From NCBI RefSeq assembly GCF_017874535.1, contig NZ_JAGGLS010000007.1, forward strand, positions 59,197 to 123,196: a stretch of DNA of 64,000 nucleotides, written 5' to 3'. The notes below the pieces were generated by a model that did no database searches, had not been told where the DNA came from, and saw nothing but the letters and a program-made list of their open reading frames with translations. A program made the position numbers and the translations under genes. Source of the stretch: Anaerococcus nagyae. Lineage in GTDB: Bacteria > Bacillota > Clostridia > Tissierellales > Peptoniphilaceae. Positions 35,045-43,819 of this stretch are shown here, piece by piece (the stretch's first letter is position 1; each line of letters begins with the position of its first letter).

Positions 35045-35782
35045 TTATTTTCTTTTACTACCAGTATAAGCTGCACTTGCTGCTACAAGAACTCCAATTA
35101 CTGAGCTTGATGCAAAAATACCTGTTTTGGGATTAGCTCCAGCTTCTGTGTTCGTCTTTTTCTCTTCTTTTTTATTATTAGAAACTTTTGTGATTTCTAT
35201 TGTTGTTCCTTTTGGATAAGCCTGACCTTTTGCTCCATTTGTTAGTCCACTTTCATCTGATATTTGCGATCCATCAGCTGTATTAGAAGGATTTTCATTT
35301 CCTTTGTTATCATCAGAAGTTTCTTTATCTATAATTACAGGCTCTTTACCTTCGTTGCCATTATTATTTGTTGAATCTCCTTTTGATCCAGCTTCTGATG
35401 TAGGATCTTGATTTTTGTTATCATTTGTTGCTGGTTTTTCAATTATAACTGGCTTTTTACCTTCATTATTATTTTTTTTAGTTTTATCTGCAGAAGATTC
35501 TGCCTTATTGCCTTTATTATCTTCACCGATAATCCTACTTTCTCTACTAGCTCCAAGTCTTTGAGTATTATCTGCAACATATTTAGGATTTATTTCTAGC
35601 TTATTAGTTTCTTCTAAGTCTTCTTTATTCCAAGCTTTTTCCAATCCTTGACCTCCATTTGAAGTTGAAAGCACATTATTATTTGCTTCTTCAATGTAAT
35701 CCTCTGATGCATAAACTTGGGTTGCTCCTGCAAAAACTAGTCCTAATGATAATGATGTAGCTAAAATTTTCTTATACTTCAT
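35045..35782 (-). CDS. Secreted surface protein with NPKTG sorting motif
   Basis: A 245-residue protein with a signal peptide (about residues 1-25, ending TQVYASE). A low-complexity Asn/Lys/Glu-rich middle contains two imperfect copies of about 23 residues, EGKKPVIIEKPATNDNK and EGKEPVIIDKETSDDNK. The C-terminus has NPKTG, a hydrophobic stretch (IFASSSVIGVLVAASAAY) and a KRK tail, the layout of a sortase substrate with Asn in place of the usual Leu. It is probably covalently attached to the cell wall. No known binding domain; its role is unknown. Confidence 0.82.
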   Translation of the reverse strand: MKYKKILATSLSLGLVFAGATQVYASEDYIEEANNNVLSTSNGGQGLEKAWNKEDLEETNKLEINPKYVADNTQRLGASRESRIIGEDNKGNKAESSADKTKKNNNEGKKPVIIEKPATNDNKNQDPTSEAGSKGDSTNNNGNEGKEPVIIDKETSDDNKGNENPSNTADGSQISDESGLTNGAKGQAYPKGTTIEITKVSNNKKEEKKTNTEAGANPKTGIFASSSVIGVLVAASAAYTGSKRK

Positions 35783-35876
35783 AGTTTCCTTTCTCTTCTC
35801 TTTACATTATAATATTTATTTATATTTTATACCCAAACGTTATGAAATAATCGTTAAATTCAAAAAAGCACCCACC

Positions 35877-36557
35877 TTAGGATGCTTTTGAGCTTTCTAT
35901 TGCCTTATTTATATTTTCTTTAAGCTTATCTTTTTGTTCTTGTGGAATCAAAGTTCCTTCTATAGGGTCCCCTATAATCTTTCCATTTTTATCTACTACA
36001 ATTGTTGTCGGATATACAAAAATTCCTTCTAAGTAATCTTTCATATCCCCCTCATAGTCCACAGCAAGAGCCTTATATGTAGGCTTCTTGTCTTTCATAA
36101 TCCTACTATAAACTTCTTTTGTAGAATCATCGTAGTTTACATCTGTACACATAGACACAAAATCAACTCCGTCTTCTTTTTTAATCTCATCTGCTATATC
36201 ATTCATCTCATCCATTTCTTCTATGCAAGCTGAACATCCCGTAAACCATAAGTTTATTACAGTTGCATCATTTTTAGCTATATCTTCATTTGAAAATGGA
36301 TTTCCATCTTGATCTTTAGATGTAAATACTGGAAGTTTTTTATTAGAATCTGACTTTTCGCTTATCTCAGTACTTTCTTCTTTCTTTGCTTTTGAAGGAT
36401 CATTCATACCTGCTTGTTTTGCTGGTACTTCTTCTTTATTCTCAACTTTAGTTTCTGTTTTATTATCTGATAGTCTATCTGCTTTTTGGTTGCTTGTGCA
36501 AGCAGCAAGACTAAGACCTGCTAGAATTAGTAAATAATATTTGTTTATCTTTTTCAT
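35877..36557 (-). CDS. TlpA/ResA-like thiol-disulfide redoxin lipoprotein
   Basis: About 226 residues. The signal peptide ends at LSLAACTS, a lipobox, and a charged linker follows to about residue 75. The redoxin domain then contains NLWFTGCSACIEEMDEM with the active-site pair CSAC, and the cis-Pro region VYPTTIVVDKNGKIIG. It acts outside the membrane in thiol exchange. The ATG at 36557 is chosen because AAAGGAGA precedes it; it lies 47 bases inside the end of the 4Fe-4S gene. The cluster with the ferredoxin-like membrane protein and the CXXC peptide suggests an electron path to extracytoplasmic thiols. Confidence 0.85.
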   Translation of the reverse strand: MKKINKYYLLILAGLSLAACTSNQKADRLSDNKTETKVENKEEVPAKQAGMNDPSKAKKEESTEISEKSDSNKKLPVFTSKDQDGNPFSNEDIAKNDATVINLWFTGCSACIEEMDEMNDIADEIKKEDGVDFVSMCTDVNYDDSTKEVYSRIMKDKKPTYKALAVDYEGDMKDYLEGIFVYPTTIVVDKNGKIIGDPIEGTLIPQEQKDKLKENINKAIESSKAS

Positions 36558-37404
36558 TTTCTCTCCTTTGTAACAAAGAGGAAGATATGGCTTTTGTAGG
36601 ACAAGCTTTAGTACATTCATGACACCTTATACATTCCAAGTGAGCATTATTTTTTCTTATATCTACATCCATCTTACAAACTCTAGCACATTTGCCACAA
36701 TCTATGCACTTATTTTCATCCACTTTCATTTGATAGAAGGAGTATTTGTTGAAAAATGAATAAAAAGCACCGAGTGGACAAATCCACTTACAAAATGGTC
36801 TGTAAAATATTATAGATAGCATAATAGTAATTATCAAAATCCCAAGTTTTAAATTAAATAACTTTCCAAGTCCCAATCGTAGGGAAGGATTTTTGATAGC
36901 TAAAGGAATGGCTCCCTGGATAATTCCTTGAGGACAAATATACTTGCAAAAGTAGGGAGGGATTACTTCATATCTGTCTCTCATAACTAAGCCTAAAGCT
37001 AAAATTAGTGAAAATAGGATGATATATTTTATAAGTCTAAGTGGTTTCAGCTTCTTTGTAGATACTTTTTTAGTTGGTATCTTATTAAGCAAGTCTTGAA
37101 ACAAACCCATAGGACACAAAAATCCACAAATTAATCTTGCTACCATCACACCAAAAAACGCCATCATCCCAAACACATAATAGGAAAACCTGTATTTTTT
37201 AGATCCCATTACAGCTTGCATGGATCCTATCGGACAAGAACCTGCTGCTCCTGGACATGAGTAACAGTTTAGTCCAGGTAAGCAAACTTTCTTAGTTGAC
37301 CCATTATAAATCTTGCCCTTAAAAAAATTTGGTATATGTAAATTATATAAAAGAGCTACTAGTCCTTGAATTTTGTTTCTCGATATATTTCTTAGCTTAT
37401 CCAA
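36511..37404 (-). CDS. 4Fe-4S membrane protein, NapH-like
   Basis: A 297-residue membrane protein with about five hydrophobic helices and many cysteines. The N-terminal part has CLPGLNCYSCPGAAGSCPIG; GFLCPMG, CKYICPQG and WICPLGAF are NapH-type CxxxCP segments at membrane edges; the C-terminal ferredoxin domain has CIDCGKCARVC and CIRCHECTKACP, ligands for two 4Fe-4S clusters. It starts at TTG (37404), overlapping the small CXXC gene by 8 bases, and runs 47 bases into the redoxin gene. It is likely to move electrons through the membrane to the redoxin (inference). Confidence 0.85.
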   Translation of the reverse strand: MDKLRNISRNKIQGLVALLYNLHIPNFFKGKIYNGSTKKVCLPGLNCYSCPGAAGSCPIGSMQAVMGSKKYRFSYYVFGMMAFFGVMVARLICGFLCPMGLFQDLLNKIPTKKVSTKKLKPLRLIKYIILFSLILALGLVMRDRYEVIPPYFCKYICPQGIIQGAIPLAIKNPSLRLGLGKLFNLKLGILIITIMLSIIFYRPFCKWICPLGAFYSFFNKYSFYQMKVDENKCIDCGKCARVCKMDVDIRKNNAHLECIRCHECTKACPTKAISSSLLQRRENEKDKQILFTNSSRS

Positions 37405-37543
37405 TTCCTATACACTCCAAACACAGATTAATTGCCTTAGTAAATACAGAATTTACCTCTCCCCTATAGACTCCATATACCATAAATCCTAGGGATAATA
37501 TTAGTATCGTTCCACTAATTAAATTTTTATCCTTTTTTGTCAT
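37397..37543 (-). CDS. CD1871A-type small CXXC membrane peptide
   Basis: A 48-residue peptide with a Lys-rich start (MTKKDKN), one hydrophobic helix (about residues 8-25), then YGVYRGEVNSVFTKAINLC and the ending LECIGIG. The YRGE...KA-N-CLECIGIG pattern is that of the CD1871A family of CXXC-containing peptides found with 4Fe-4S and redoxin genes in anaerobic Firmicutes. It has a ribosome site (GAGGTAAAG) and overlaps the 4Fe-4S gene start by 8 bases. Function unknown; the C-terminal Cys pair may take part in electron transfer. Confidence 0.82.
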   Translation of the reverse strand: MTKKDKNLISGTILILSLGFMVYGVYRGEVNSVFTKAINLCLECIGIG

Positions 37544-37590
37544 ATCTTTACCTCATAAATAATGATAGTAAATAAAACGTTAATTTAGTG

Positions 37591-38703
37591 TTAAGAATTT
37601 GGAAATATTAATAAAAACTTACTACCTTGTGGTTGATTATCTTTTACGACTATCCTAGCTCCTAATGTATCAGCTATTTGCTTAGATAGAGCAAGACCTA
37701 TACCAAAGCCTTCCTTGTGTCTAGAATTATCAGCTTGGTAAAATAAATCAAAAATCTTTTCTTTCTGCTCAGCACTCATTCCTATACCACCATCAGAGAC
37801 TTCTATAACTAATTTATTCTCTTCTTTTTTAGTATCAATTTTTATAAACCCATTATTTATATTATATTTTACAGAATTTTCTATTATATTAAATAATAAT
37901 CTTTGCAACAATACATCATCTGTTTTTAAACATAAATTATCATTTTTTTCAAAATCAATTCTTATATTCTTCTTAGCAATCTTATCTTCAAGGTCAAATA
38001 AAATCTCTTCTATGAGAGATGTTACACAAACTTCACTTATATTTAAGTCCTGCTTTTTAGAAAACATAAGAACTGACTCTATAAGATTTTTAAGTTTCTC
38101 TAAATTATCATCTATTTTTTCAGCAAAATCCTGTGCATATTTATCGTTATTCTTGCGCTTAAAAACATCGACCTGAGCTTTCATTATTGCAACAGGTGTC
38201 CTAAGTTCATGGGCAACATTTGCAGAAAAATCCTTTTGTCTCCTATAATCCTTATAGATCCTATCCATAAGATTATTAAAACTTTTGGATAAGTCTACAA
38301 TCTCGCTTGATCCATCTTCTACTAATAGGTTATCAGAAAAAGTTTCTGGTTTATCTATGTCAATTTTTGCTATATTTTTCTGAAGACTCTTAAGAGGAGC
38401 TAAAATTTTTGATATTATTACAGCAAAAATCATTGAGCCAATTACAATAACAAGACCTGTTACAACAAAAGAATATATTCTAAAGTCAGCTGTTGATTGT
38501 AAATGAGCATTGTTTACCGTTACTACTACAGAATTCCTATATGCTGGCATATAGCGTTCTATTTGATATAGCATCTCCTCTGTCATTTGAATTTGCTTTT
38601 GGTTTATCATGTAATTTGTAATAGTAAGCATGGATATAAAAATAATTACAACCGCTACTATTAGCTTAAATACTATAGATTGGTAGACTTTATCATTCTT
38701 CAT
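37591..38703 (-). CDS. Two-component sensor histidine kinase
   Basis: About 370 residues. Two membrane helices (about residues 10-30 and 70-95) bracket a short extracellular loop of about 45 residues; a HAMP linker follows. The H-box is NVAHELRTPVAIMKAQVDVF, with the phospho-acceptor His, and the ATPase domain has an N-box near IIENSVKYN, the G1 box VSDGGIGMSAEQ and the G2 box GFGIGLALSKQ. The ATG at 38703 is favoured over one 21 bases upstream. It overlaps the response regulator by 11 bases, so they are an operon; the small sensor loop suggests sensing in or near the membrane. Confidence 0.9.
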   Translation of the reverse strand: MKNDKVYQSIVFKLIVAVVIIFISMLTITNYMINQKQIQMTEEMLYQIERYMPAYRNSVVVTVNNAHLQSTADFRIYSFVVTGLVIVIGSMIFAVIISKILAPLKSLQKNIAKIDIDKPETFSDNLLVEDGSSEIVDLSKSFNNLMDRIYKDYRRQKDFSANVAHELRTPVAIMKAQVDVFKRKNNDKYAQDFAEKIDDNLEKLKNLIESVLMFSKKQDLNISEVCVTSLIEEILFDLEDKIAKKNIRIDFEKNDNLCLKTDDVLLQRLLFNIIENSVKYNINNGFIKIDTKKEENKLVIEVSDGGIGMSAEQKEKIFDLFYQADNSRHKEGFGIGLALSKQIADTLGARIVVKDNQPQGSKFLLIFPNS

Positions 38704-39364
38704 AAATCCTATAGCCCTTACCAATTACATTTTCTATTTTATTTTCTCCGCTAACTTCCTTAATTTTTTTCCTAAGCGAAGACATATGTACTCTTACAGA
38801 ATTAGAAAAACTATCAGCATTAGAATCCCAAACATGATCTATAAGCTCTTCACTAGATACATACTTTTCTTGGTTTAAAAATAAATACTCCAGAATTCCT
38901 GTTTCCTTAAGAGTTAAATTAAGCTTAGTATCCCCTACGTAAGCCTCACGGGTGGTAGTATCAAATTTCATACCACAAGCTTCTATAATATTTGATTCCG
39001 TAACAGATTTACGGCGTAAAAGCGCACGCATTCTAGCATCAAGTTCTTTTAAATCAAAAGGTTTTACCATATAATCATTAGCTCCATAATCTAGTCCCTT
39101 GACCCTATCGTCTATATCACTTCTTGCAGTTAACATAATTATATTAACTTCTTGGTCATTCTTGCGCACCTCCTTTAAGACTTCAAATCCATCCTTTTTA
39201 GGTAAGTTTATGTCCAAAACTATAACGTCATAGCTTTCTACATAGGCCATATCAATAGCTTCTTCTCCATCATAGGCCTTATCAACAGCATAACCATACA
39301 TAGTTAAACCTTCTTCTAGTAAATCTATTAAATCTAAATCGTCTTCTACGACTAAAACACGCAT
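38693..39364 (-). CDS. OmpR-family response regulator
   Basis: A 223-residue regulator. The receiver domain begins MRVLVVEDDLDLIDLL with the acidic pair, the phospho-acceptor Asp in VIVLDINLPKKDGFEV (about residue 51), Thr in IIMLTARSD and Lys in NDYMVKPFD. The C-terminal winged helix has LTLKETGILEYLFLNQ and NSVRVHMSSLRKKI. The ATG at 39364 behind GGAGGG is preferred to one 12 bases upstream. Partner kinase is next. The divergent or nearby redoxin cluster (35.9-37.5 kb) is a candidate target, being immediately downstream. Confidence 0.93.
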   Translation of the reverse strand: MRVLVVEDDLDLIDLLEEGLTMYGYAVDKAYDGEEAIDMAYVESYDVIVLDINLPKKDGFEVLKEVRKNDQEVNIIMLTARSDIDDRVKGLDYGANDYMVKPFDLKELDARMRALLRRKSVTESNIIEACGMKFDTTTREAYVGDTKLNLTLKETGILEYLFLNQEKYVSSEELIDHVWDSNADSFSNSVRVHMSSLRKKIKEVSGENKIENVIGKGYRIYEE

Positions 39365-39420
39365 ATTACCCTCCATTTTAGCCTATTATAACATAGTATG
39401 TAGTTAAATTTTGGTAAAGA

Positions 39421-39448
39421 AAAAGAGGATTATAAATAATCCACTTTT
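39421..39448. terminator. Hairpin between the response regulator and the DNA-metabolism pair
   Basis: AAAAG-GGATTAT and ATAATCC-CTTTT form a stem of about 12 pairs with a 2-base loop and T/A-rich flanks. It may terminate the minus-strand transcript arriving from 41548-39579. Confidence 0.5.
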
Positions 39449-39515
39449 ATAAAAAATATTTATATCATATATTATTAGTAAGTCTAAGTTCATATTAGTA
39501 TTAAAGGTATAAAAA

Positions 39516-39584
39516 ATGATATACTTAAGTTTACTCATTCTTTTACTCTTACTACTATTAATCCTTTATACCAAGCTACTATAA
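39516..39584 (+). CDS. Possible 22-residue hydrophobic peptide
   Basis: An ATG with AAAGG 8 bases upstream opens a 22-codon frame made almost wholly of Leu and Ile, starting MIYLSLLILLLLL and ending YTKLL. It would span the membrane once, like type I toxin peptides or small membrane regulators. It overlaps the end of the convergent gene at 39579 by 6 bases. Chance is possible in AT-rich DNA; no antisense RNA promoter was identified. Confidence 0.3.
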   Translation: MIYLSLLILLLLLLLILYTKLL

Positions 39585-40304
39585 AGATTGTTTCTCAGGC
39601 AGATACTTCCAATACTTCTTTGGCATATTACTTACCATCAACTTATGATTTTTTCTCTCATCTATACCTATAGAATTATAGAATCCAATCCAAGCTTCTT
39701 TAAAAATTTTCTCATCATTTGTTTCTATTGCATCCATTTCTAAAATTTCTACTTCTTCGTAAGTCCCGTTTATACAAATAGAAGCTTTTTTTCTATTTTT
39801 ATCATAAATAATAAATTTTTCTGATGGCATTCTTTTTAAAAAATGATCAGTTATATGCATTAGTGAATCATGATCTGGTTCTATTTCTGCTAATAAAAAT
39901 CCTTCTTGGATTTCTCTAAATCTGGCTAAACCTTTATAAAAATGAACTTCATGATTAAAACTTTTTACTATCTCTCTAAATTTGACAGCTGATTTTTTGG
40001 ATGATCCTAAATATACTCTTCCATATAGAAGACAAGATTTTATCGTAATTGCAATAACTTCTTCTCTTTTCGCAAAATTTGACTTAAAAACTTTAAAGAC
40101 ATTAACAAAAAATTCTTCACCTATATTAGCCTTTATTGAACTTATAACTCTTTCTGCTTTCACTAAGTCAGTTTCTACAAATTCACTTTCCAAAAAGTTA
40201 ACCTGATTACTTTGTGTACTGATTTCACACTTACCAATTTCCTTATATTTTACGAATATAATTGTAAGTAGTCCATCAAAACTTCCATCATAGTTATAGA
40301 TCAT
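39579..40304 (-). CDS. TIGR03915-type putative DNA metabolism protein
   Basis: A 241-residue soluble protein starting MIYNYDGSFDGLLTIIF, the characteristic opening of the family that accompanies a radical-SAM protein and, in other genomes, a uracil-DNA-glycosylase-like domain. Also typical are FREIQEGFLLAEIEPDHDSL and HFLKRMPSEKFIIYDKNRKKA in the middle and the C-terminal NMPKKYWKYLPE. Here the glycosylase domain is absent. It starts 2 bases after the radical-SAM stop. Function is inferred from genome context as DNA modification or repair; not proven for the family. Confidence 0.85.
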   Translation of the reverse strand: MIYNYDGSFDGLLTIIFVKYKEIGKCEISTQSNQVNFLESEFVETDLVKAERVISSIKANIGEEFFVNVFKVFKSNFAKREEVIAITIKSCLLYGRVYLGSSKKSAVKFREIVKSFNHEVHFYKGLARFREIQEGFLLAEIEPDHDSLMHITDHFLKRMPSEKFIIYDKNRKKASICINGTYEEVEILEMDAIETNDEKIFKEAWIGFYNSIGIDERKNHKLMVSNMPKKYWKYLPEKQSL

Positions 40305-40306
40305 TA

Positions 40307-41548
40307 TTAGTTCCTATCAAACATAGATAGTTGTTCATAGTTGATATTATCAGATGTACTAATAAGAGTTCTTAGATCATTAGGATCATTAAACTTAAAT
40401 CCTTTATAAATTCCATTTACAAGAATAAAATGTTTAGCTCTTTTTGTTGATATTTTCATAGCTTTTAAGCTATCATAAGTTAGCTTATGAAACTTTCTAG
40501 CCTCAATAATACGATTAGCATAAGTCCTACCAAAACCTGGCACTTTCATTAACTCACTATAAGATGCCTTATTGATTTCAATAGGAAATTTTTCAATATT
40601 GTTAATAGCCCAATTGCTTTTAGGGTCAATAGATAAATCTAAATTAAAATTCTTGCTATCTAATAAATCTTTTGCCTTAAAGTTATATCCTCTCATCAAA
40701 AAATCAGCCTGATAAAGCCTGTGTTCACGTAATAGTGGGGTCTTATCAATACCTTGGGTATATTTTGACTTTACAACTGGTACAAATCCTGAATAATAAA
40801 CTCTTTTTAATGAATAATTATTATACAGTTTTTCACTAGTTTTTATTATATCTAGATCACTTTCACCACCAGCACCTATAATCATCTGTGTAGTTTGACC
40901 AGCAGGCAAGAATTTAGGAGTATGTGCAAATACTTTTCTATCTACTCCATAGACCATCATCTCGTTTTTAACATTGCCCATAGGTCTTACTATATCACCT
41001 ATTTTCTTTTCAGGCGCTAAAAGCTTTAGAGATTCTTTTGTAGGTAGTTCAATATTAATAGACATACGATCAACCAAAAGTCCCATACGCTTTACAAGAT
41101 CTTCACTTGCCCCTGGTATAGCTTTCATATGGATATGACCATTAAAATTATATTTATATCTTAAAAGTTCAGCTACTCTTATTAAATTTTCCATAGTATA
41201 ATCAGGATTTTTGATGACTCCAGAAGATAAAAATAAACCTTCTATATAATTTCTACGATAGAAGTTCATTGTTAAATTTACCACTTCTTCTGGACTAAAA
41301 GTAACACGTACTCTTTCATTTTCTCTACGATTTATACAATACTCACAATTATATATACACGAATTAGTCATTAGAATCTTAAGCAAAGATATACATCTGC
41401 CATCCTCAGACCAAGAGTGACATATGCCACCTATTGACCCATTGCCTAATCCATTATTTTTATTTTTTCTAGAAGATCCACTAGATGAGCAAGATACATC
41501 ATACTTGGCTGCATCAGCTAAAATTTCAAGTTTTTCTCTTATATTCAT
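40307..41548 (-). CDS. Radical SAM protein, putative DNA modification/repair
   Basis: A 413-residue radical SAM enzyme. The cluster motif CIYNCEYC is at residues 67-74, within LKILMTNSCIYNCEYCINRR. An N-terminal Ser/Cys-rich segment (CSSSGSSRKNKNN) and GICHSWSEDGRCISLLKIL precede it, as in the TIGR03916 family. Near the C-terminus a helix-hairpin-helix, MKVPGFGRTYANRIIEARK, suggests DNA binding. It forms an operon with the TIGR03915 gene. The pair is widespread in Firmicutes, but its reaction is not established. Confidence 0.9.
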   Translation of the reverse strand: MNIREKLEILADAAKYDVSCSSSGSSRKNKNNGLGNGSIGGICHSWSEDGRCISLLKILMTNSCIYNCEYCINRRENERVRVTFSPEEVVNLTMNFYRRNYIEGLFLSSGVIKNPDYTMENLIRVAELLRYKYNFNGHIHMKAIPGASEDLVKRMGLLVDRMSINIELPTKESLKLLAPEKKIGDIVRPMGNVKNEMMVYGVDRKVFAHTPKFLPAGQTTQMIIGAGGESDLDIIKTSEKLYNNYSLKRVYYSGFVPVVKSKYTQGIDKTPLLREHRLYQADFLMRGYNFKAKDLLDSKNFNLDLSIDPKSNWAINNIEKFPIEINKASYSELMKVPGFGRTYANRIIEARKFHKLTYDSLKAMKISTKRAKHFILVNGIYKGFKFNDPNDLRTLISTSDNINYEQLSMFDRN

Positions 41549-41756
41549 ATTCCATTTCCTTTGCTAATATTATCTTATGGAATTTCTTATGCGGTAAGTC
41601 TATTATACTTTCAAGTCGTTCATTGTCTATTACTAATTTATATAACAATATCAAATCATATATTAAAATAATATAAATTAATTGGGTATCTATATATAAT
41701 AAATTAACAGAAATCTAGCAAAAATATGGTAAAATATATATAGTAGGAGGATGTTT

Positions 41757-42527
41757 ATGCAGATCAAAAGTTTAAATAAAACGCTTCTAGTAGCTATGCT
41801 TACTGTTTCTCTTGCTGCGTGTAATAATAGTACAGCAAATACAAATAACAGTGCAGATTCTACAGAAGTAGTCACAGAGGACAATAAAGATACCAATGAT
41901 ATTATTGATGAATCGATAAAAGATGCTGATGAAAATAAGGCAGCTGATTCTGATGAAGTTGAGGAAATTAAAAAAGAAGATACTAATAAGACAGAAGCAG
42001 AGAAAAAAGAGAGCTCTGAGCAAGAAAAGAGTACTAGTATAGACGTAAATAAAGAAGAAAAGAAAGAAAATAAGGTTTCTAAGTCTGAAGATACAGAGCA
42101 AGAAACTAACACAATTGAACAAAATAATAACCAAATTAATAATAATGAAGATATGAATTATCAAACAGAAGATGGTCGATATGTTTCAACTCTTATAGCT
42201 AGCAAACAAGGTGTAAGAGATGCTGAAATGTCTATTGCAGATACTTATTCAGTTGAGGCGAAAGACGGGGCTTTAACTGTTAAAGGATCTATGGATCATA
42301 TGATAAATCCTGGGGATTATGAAAATGCTAAAGAACTAGACAACAATACTTATAACTTTAAAATAAATGAAAATACTAAATTCCAAGCAACTGGTGGTAT
42401 GGCTGAACCTCAAACTTTTACTATTGATGAGTTTAATGAATATTACAAGGGAATTACTGAATCAGGTCTTGCATTAATTGTTGAAGTAAAAGATGGTATA
42501 GCACAAACAGTATCATTCTCATCATAA
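41757..42527 (+). CDS. Lipoprotein with a repeated-family C-terminal domain (intact copy)
   Basis: About 256 residues. The signal peptide ends in VSLAACNN, a lipobox, and a long acidic linker of about 110 residues rich in Glu, Asp, Lys and Asn follows. The C-terminal domain of about 115 residues starts at TEDGRYVSTLIASKQGVRDA and ends VKDGIAQTVSFSS. The same domain is in the broken copy at 45537 and, diverged, in the protein at 61088. I know no family name; a small beta-rich secreted domain is likely. The ATG at 41757, 6 bases behind AGGAGG, is preferred to the ATG touching the ribosome site. Confidence 0.8.
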   Translation: MQIKSLNKTLLVAMLTVSLAACNNSTANTNNSADSTEVVTEDNKDTNDIIDESIKDADENKAADSDEVEEIKKEDTNKTEAEKKESSEQEKSTSIDVNKEEKKENKVSKSEDTEQETNTIEQNNNQINNNEDMNYQTEDGRYVSTLIASKQGVRDAEMSIADTYSVEAKDGALTVKGSMDHMINPGDYENAKELDNNTYNFKINENTKFQATGGMAEPQTFTIDEFNEYYKGITESGLALIVEVKDGIAQTVSFSS

Positions 42528-42551
42528 AAATAAAAAGAGTAAAGCTTAAAA
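42165..42551 (+). repeat. 387-base near-identical duplication, copy 1 (other copy 45710-46096)
   Basis: This segment and 45710-46096 are the same length without gaps and differ at few positions. They cover the lipoprotein C-terminal domain and the first half of the following terminator. In this copy the match stops at 42551, where the IS3-type remnant begins. Confidence 0.9.
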
Positions 42552-42552
42552 A

Positions 42553-43392
42553 TGAGCTAAGCCCCTAAACACGAAATAACTTAATAATATTTTAAGCGGA
42601 ATGTAATCTGTAATCGGCAGGTGATATTCCGTTTAATTTTGTCTTTATCCTATCCTGTCCTAGTTGTGCCATTAATATAAGTCTCTATTTCTTTTCTTAC
42701 TTCTTTATCTTTGTCTATTGGATTTTCTAATTTAATCTTTCATTCATAGTATACTGATTTAGGAAATTTAGCTACTTTTATCCATTCACTTACTTTTGTA
42801 TAAGGATGTTCTTTAAGAAGATGAAGTATTATCTTTGTTCTTTCCTTGCTTCTGCTTCCTCTTCCAGTAGCAAGGCTTGAAATTTTTTTCGAATAGTATT
42901 TGCATTTTAAGATATTTATTTTCTTCTCTTTCAGATTTTTCTATTGGCTTTTCGTTCTTAAATTTCTTATCTGCTTTAGACATGTTTTTCCTAGGCCTTC
43001 CTCTATTATCTTCTAGCCCAGATAAACCACTTTTTTGATATGCTTTCTCCCATATATATATATCATAGATCCATTAACAATATTGAAGTACTCAGCAGTC
43101 TGTCTAAGCGAAGTAGTATAAATTTTCCTATATTGTATTACAGATAGTTTAAATTCATTAGTATATTTATTATTATTTTTCTTTTTAGTTAAGTTAGCAA
43201 ATCCTCCAGAATTGTATTTAACTATCCATCCCTCAAATAGTACCTTCAGGAATATCGTATTTTTAGCTAGTGCTCTATGACCTCCTGTTTCTCCAGATAA
43301 ATATTCCATCATTATTTTAATTTTAAATTCTTTTGTGTATTTTTGCATGAAAAACCCCTCAATCAATATTCCAGATTTTGGGGTTCAGCTCA
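42553..43392 (-). mobile_element. Degenerate IS3-family (IS150-like) insertion sequence
   Basis: The ends are TGAGCTAAGCCCCTAAAC (left, 42553) and, as reverse complement, TGAGCTGAACCCCAAAAT (right, 43392), imperfect inverted repeats beginning TG. Inside on the minus strand, 43366-43013 encodes an OrfA-like helix-turn-helix protein (TKEFKIKIMMEYLSGETG), continuing out of frame to GRPRKNMSKADKKF and a coiled coil. The OrfB C-terminus survives as KLNGISPADYRLHSA at 42594-42640. At 840 bases it lacks most of OrfB, including the DDE residues. No target duplication is visible. Confidence 0.85.
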
Positions 43393-43441
43393 GATTAGAT
43401 TTACCGTTTTTATTACTTAAAGTTTACTTTTATTTCAATTA

Positions 43442-43819
43442 TTATATTTCTTCCTTTATCATAGCAATTAGCTCTTTATATTTTTCTATTTTGTTGTTAT
43501 CATTTTCTAACTCAATAGCTTCATTTATATATTTTAATGCAAGAAAATCTCCATTAATCGGATGTAAAAATAACCCTACATAATAAGCAATAATATAGTT
43601 AACATGTGCTAACAACGAGGCACTTACATTATTTTCACTTTTTAGATAATACAATTGTGCCAATAACTTAAAATATATATTCGATGTATCTATTCCTTCT
43701 TTACTAAGATAATTCTCTCCCTCCAGTACAAATTCTTCATTCAAATTATCCATCAACTCATTTGAGCTAAAAAACATATTGCTTTCAAAAGAAAAATAGT
43801 CTTCCAATATTGTATTCAT
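43442..43819 (-). CDS. Probable immunity protein of the toxin at 43816
   Basis: A 125-residue acidic, helical, cytoplasmic protein with no signal peptide. It contains an SASLLAHVNYIIAYYVGLFL segment and ends in a TPR-like run, LALKYINEAIELENDNNKIE. Its ATG overlaps the toxin's stop (ATGA), so translation is coupled, as is common for toxin-immunity pairs. I do not recognise the family; the immunity role rests on position, size and charge. Confidence 0.6.
   Translation of the reverse strand: MNTILEDYFSFESNMFFSSNELMDNLNEEFVLEGENYLSKEGIDTSNIYFKLLAQLYYLKSENNVSASLLAHVNYIIAYYVGLFLHPINGDFLALKYINEAIELENDNNKIEKYKELIAMIKEEI

Noticed and set aside
39579..40304. Uracil-DNA glycosylase function for the TIGR03915-type protein
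   Set aside because: The glycosylase motifs are not in this chain; only the N-terminal family domain is present.
41690..42164. Two overlapping minus-strand frames rich in Ser/Leu/Phe and Ile/Phe
   Set aside because: They are antisense to the acidic low-complexity linker of the lipoprotein at 41757; no ribosome site.
42540..43400. Target-site duplication of the IS3-type remnant
   Set aside because: The bases flanking the two inverted repeats do not match each other, as expected after later rearrangement.
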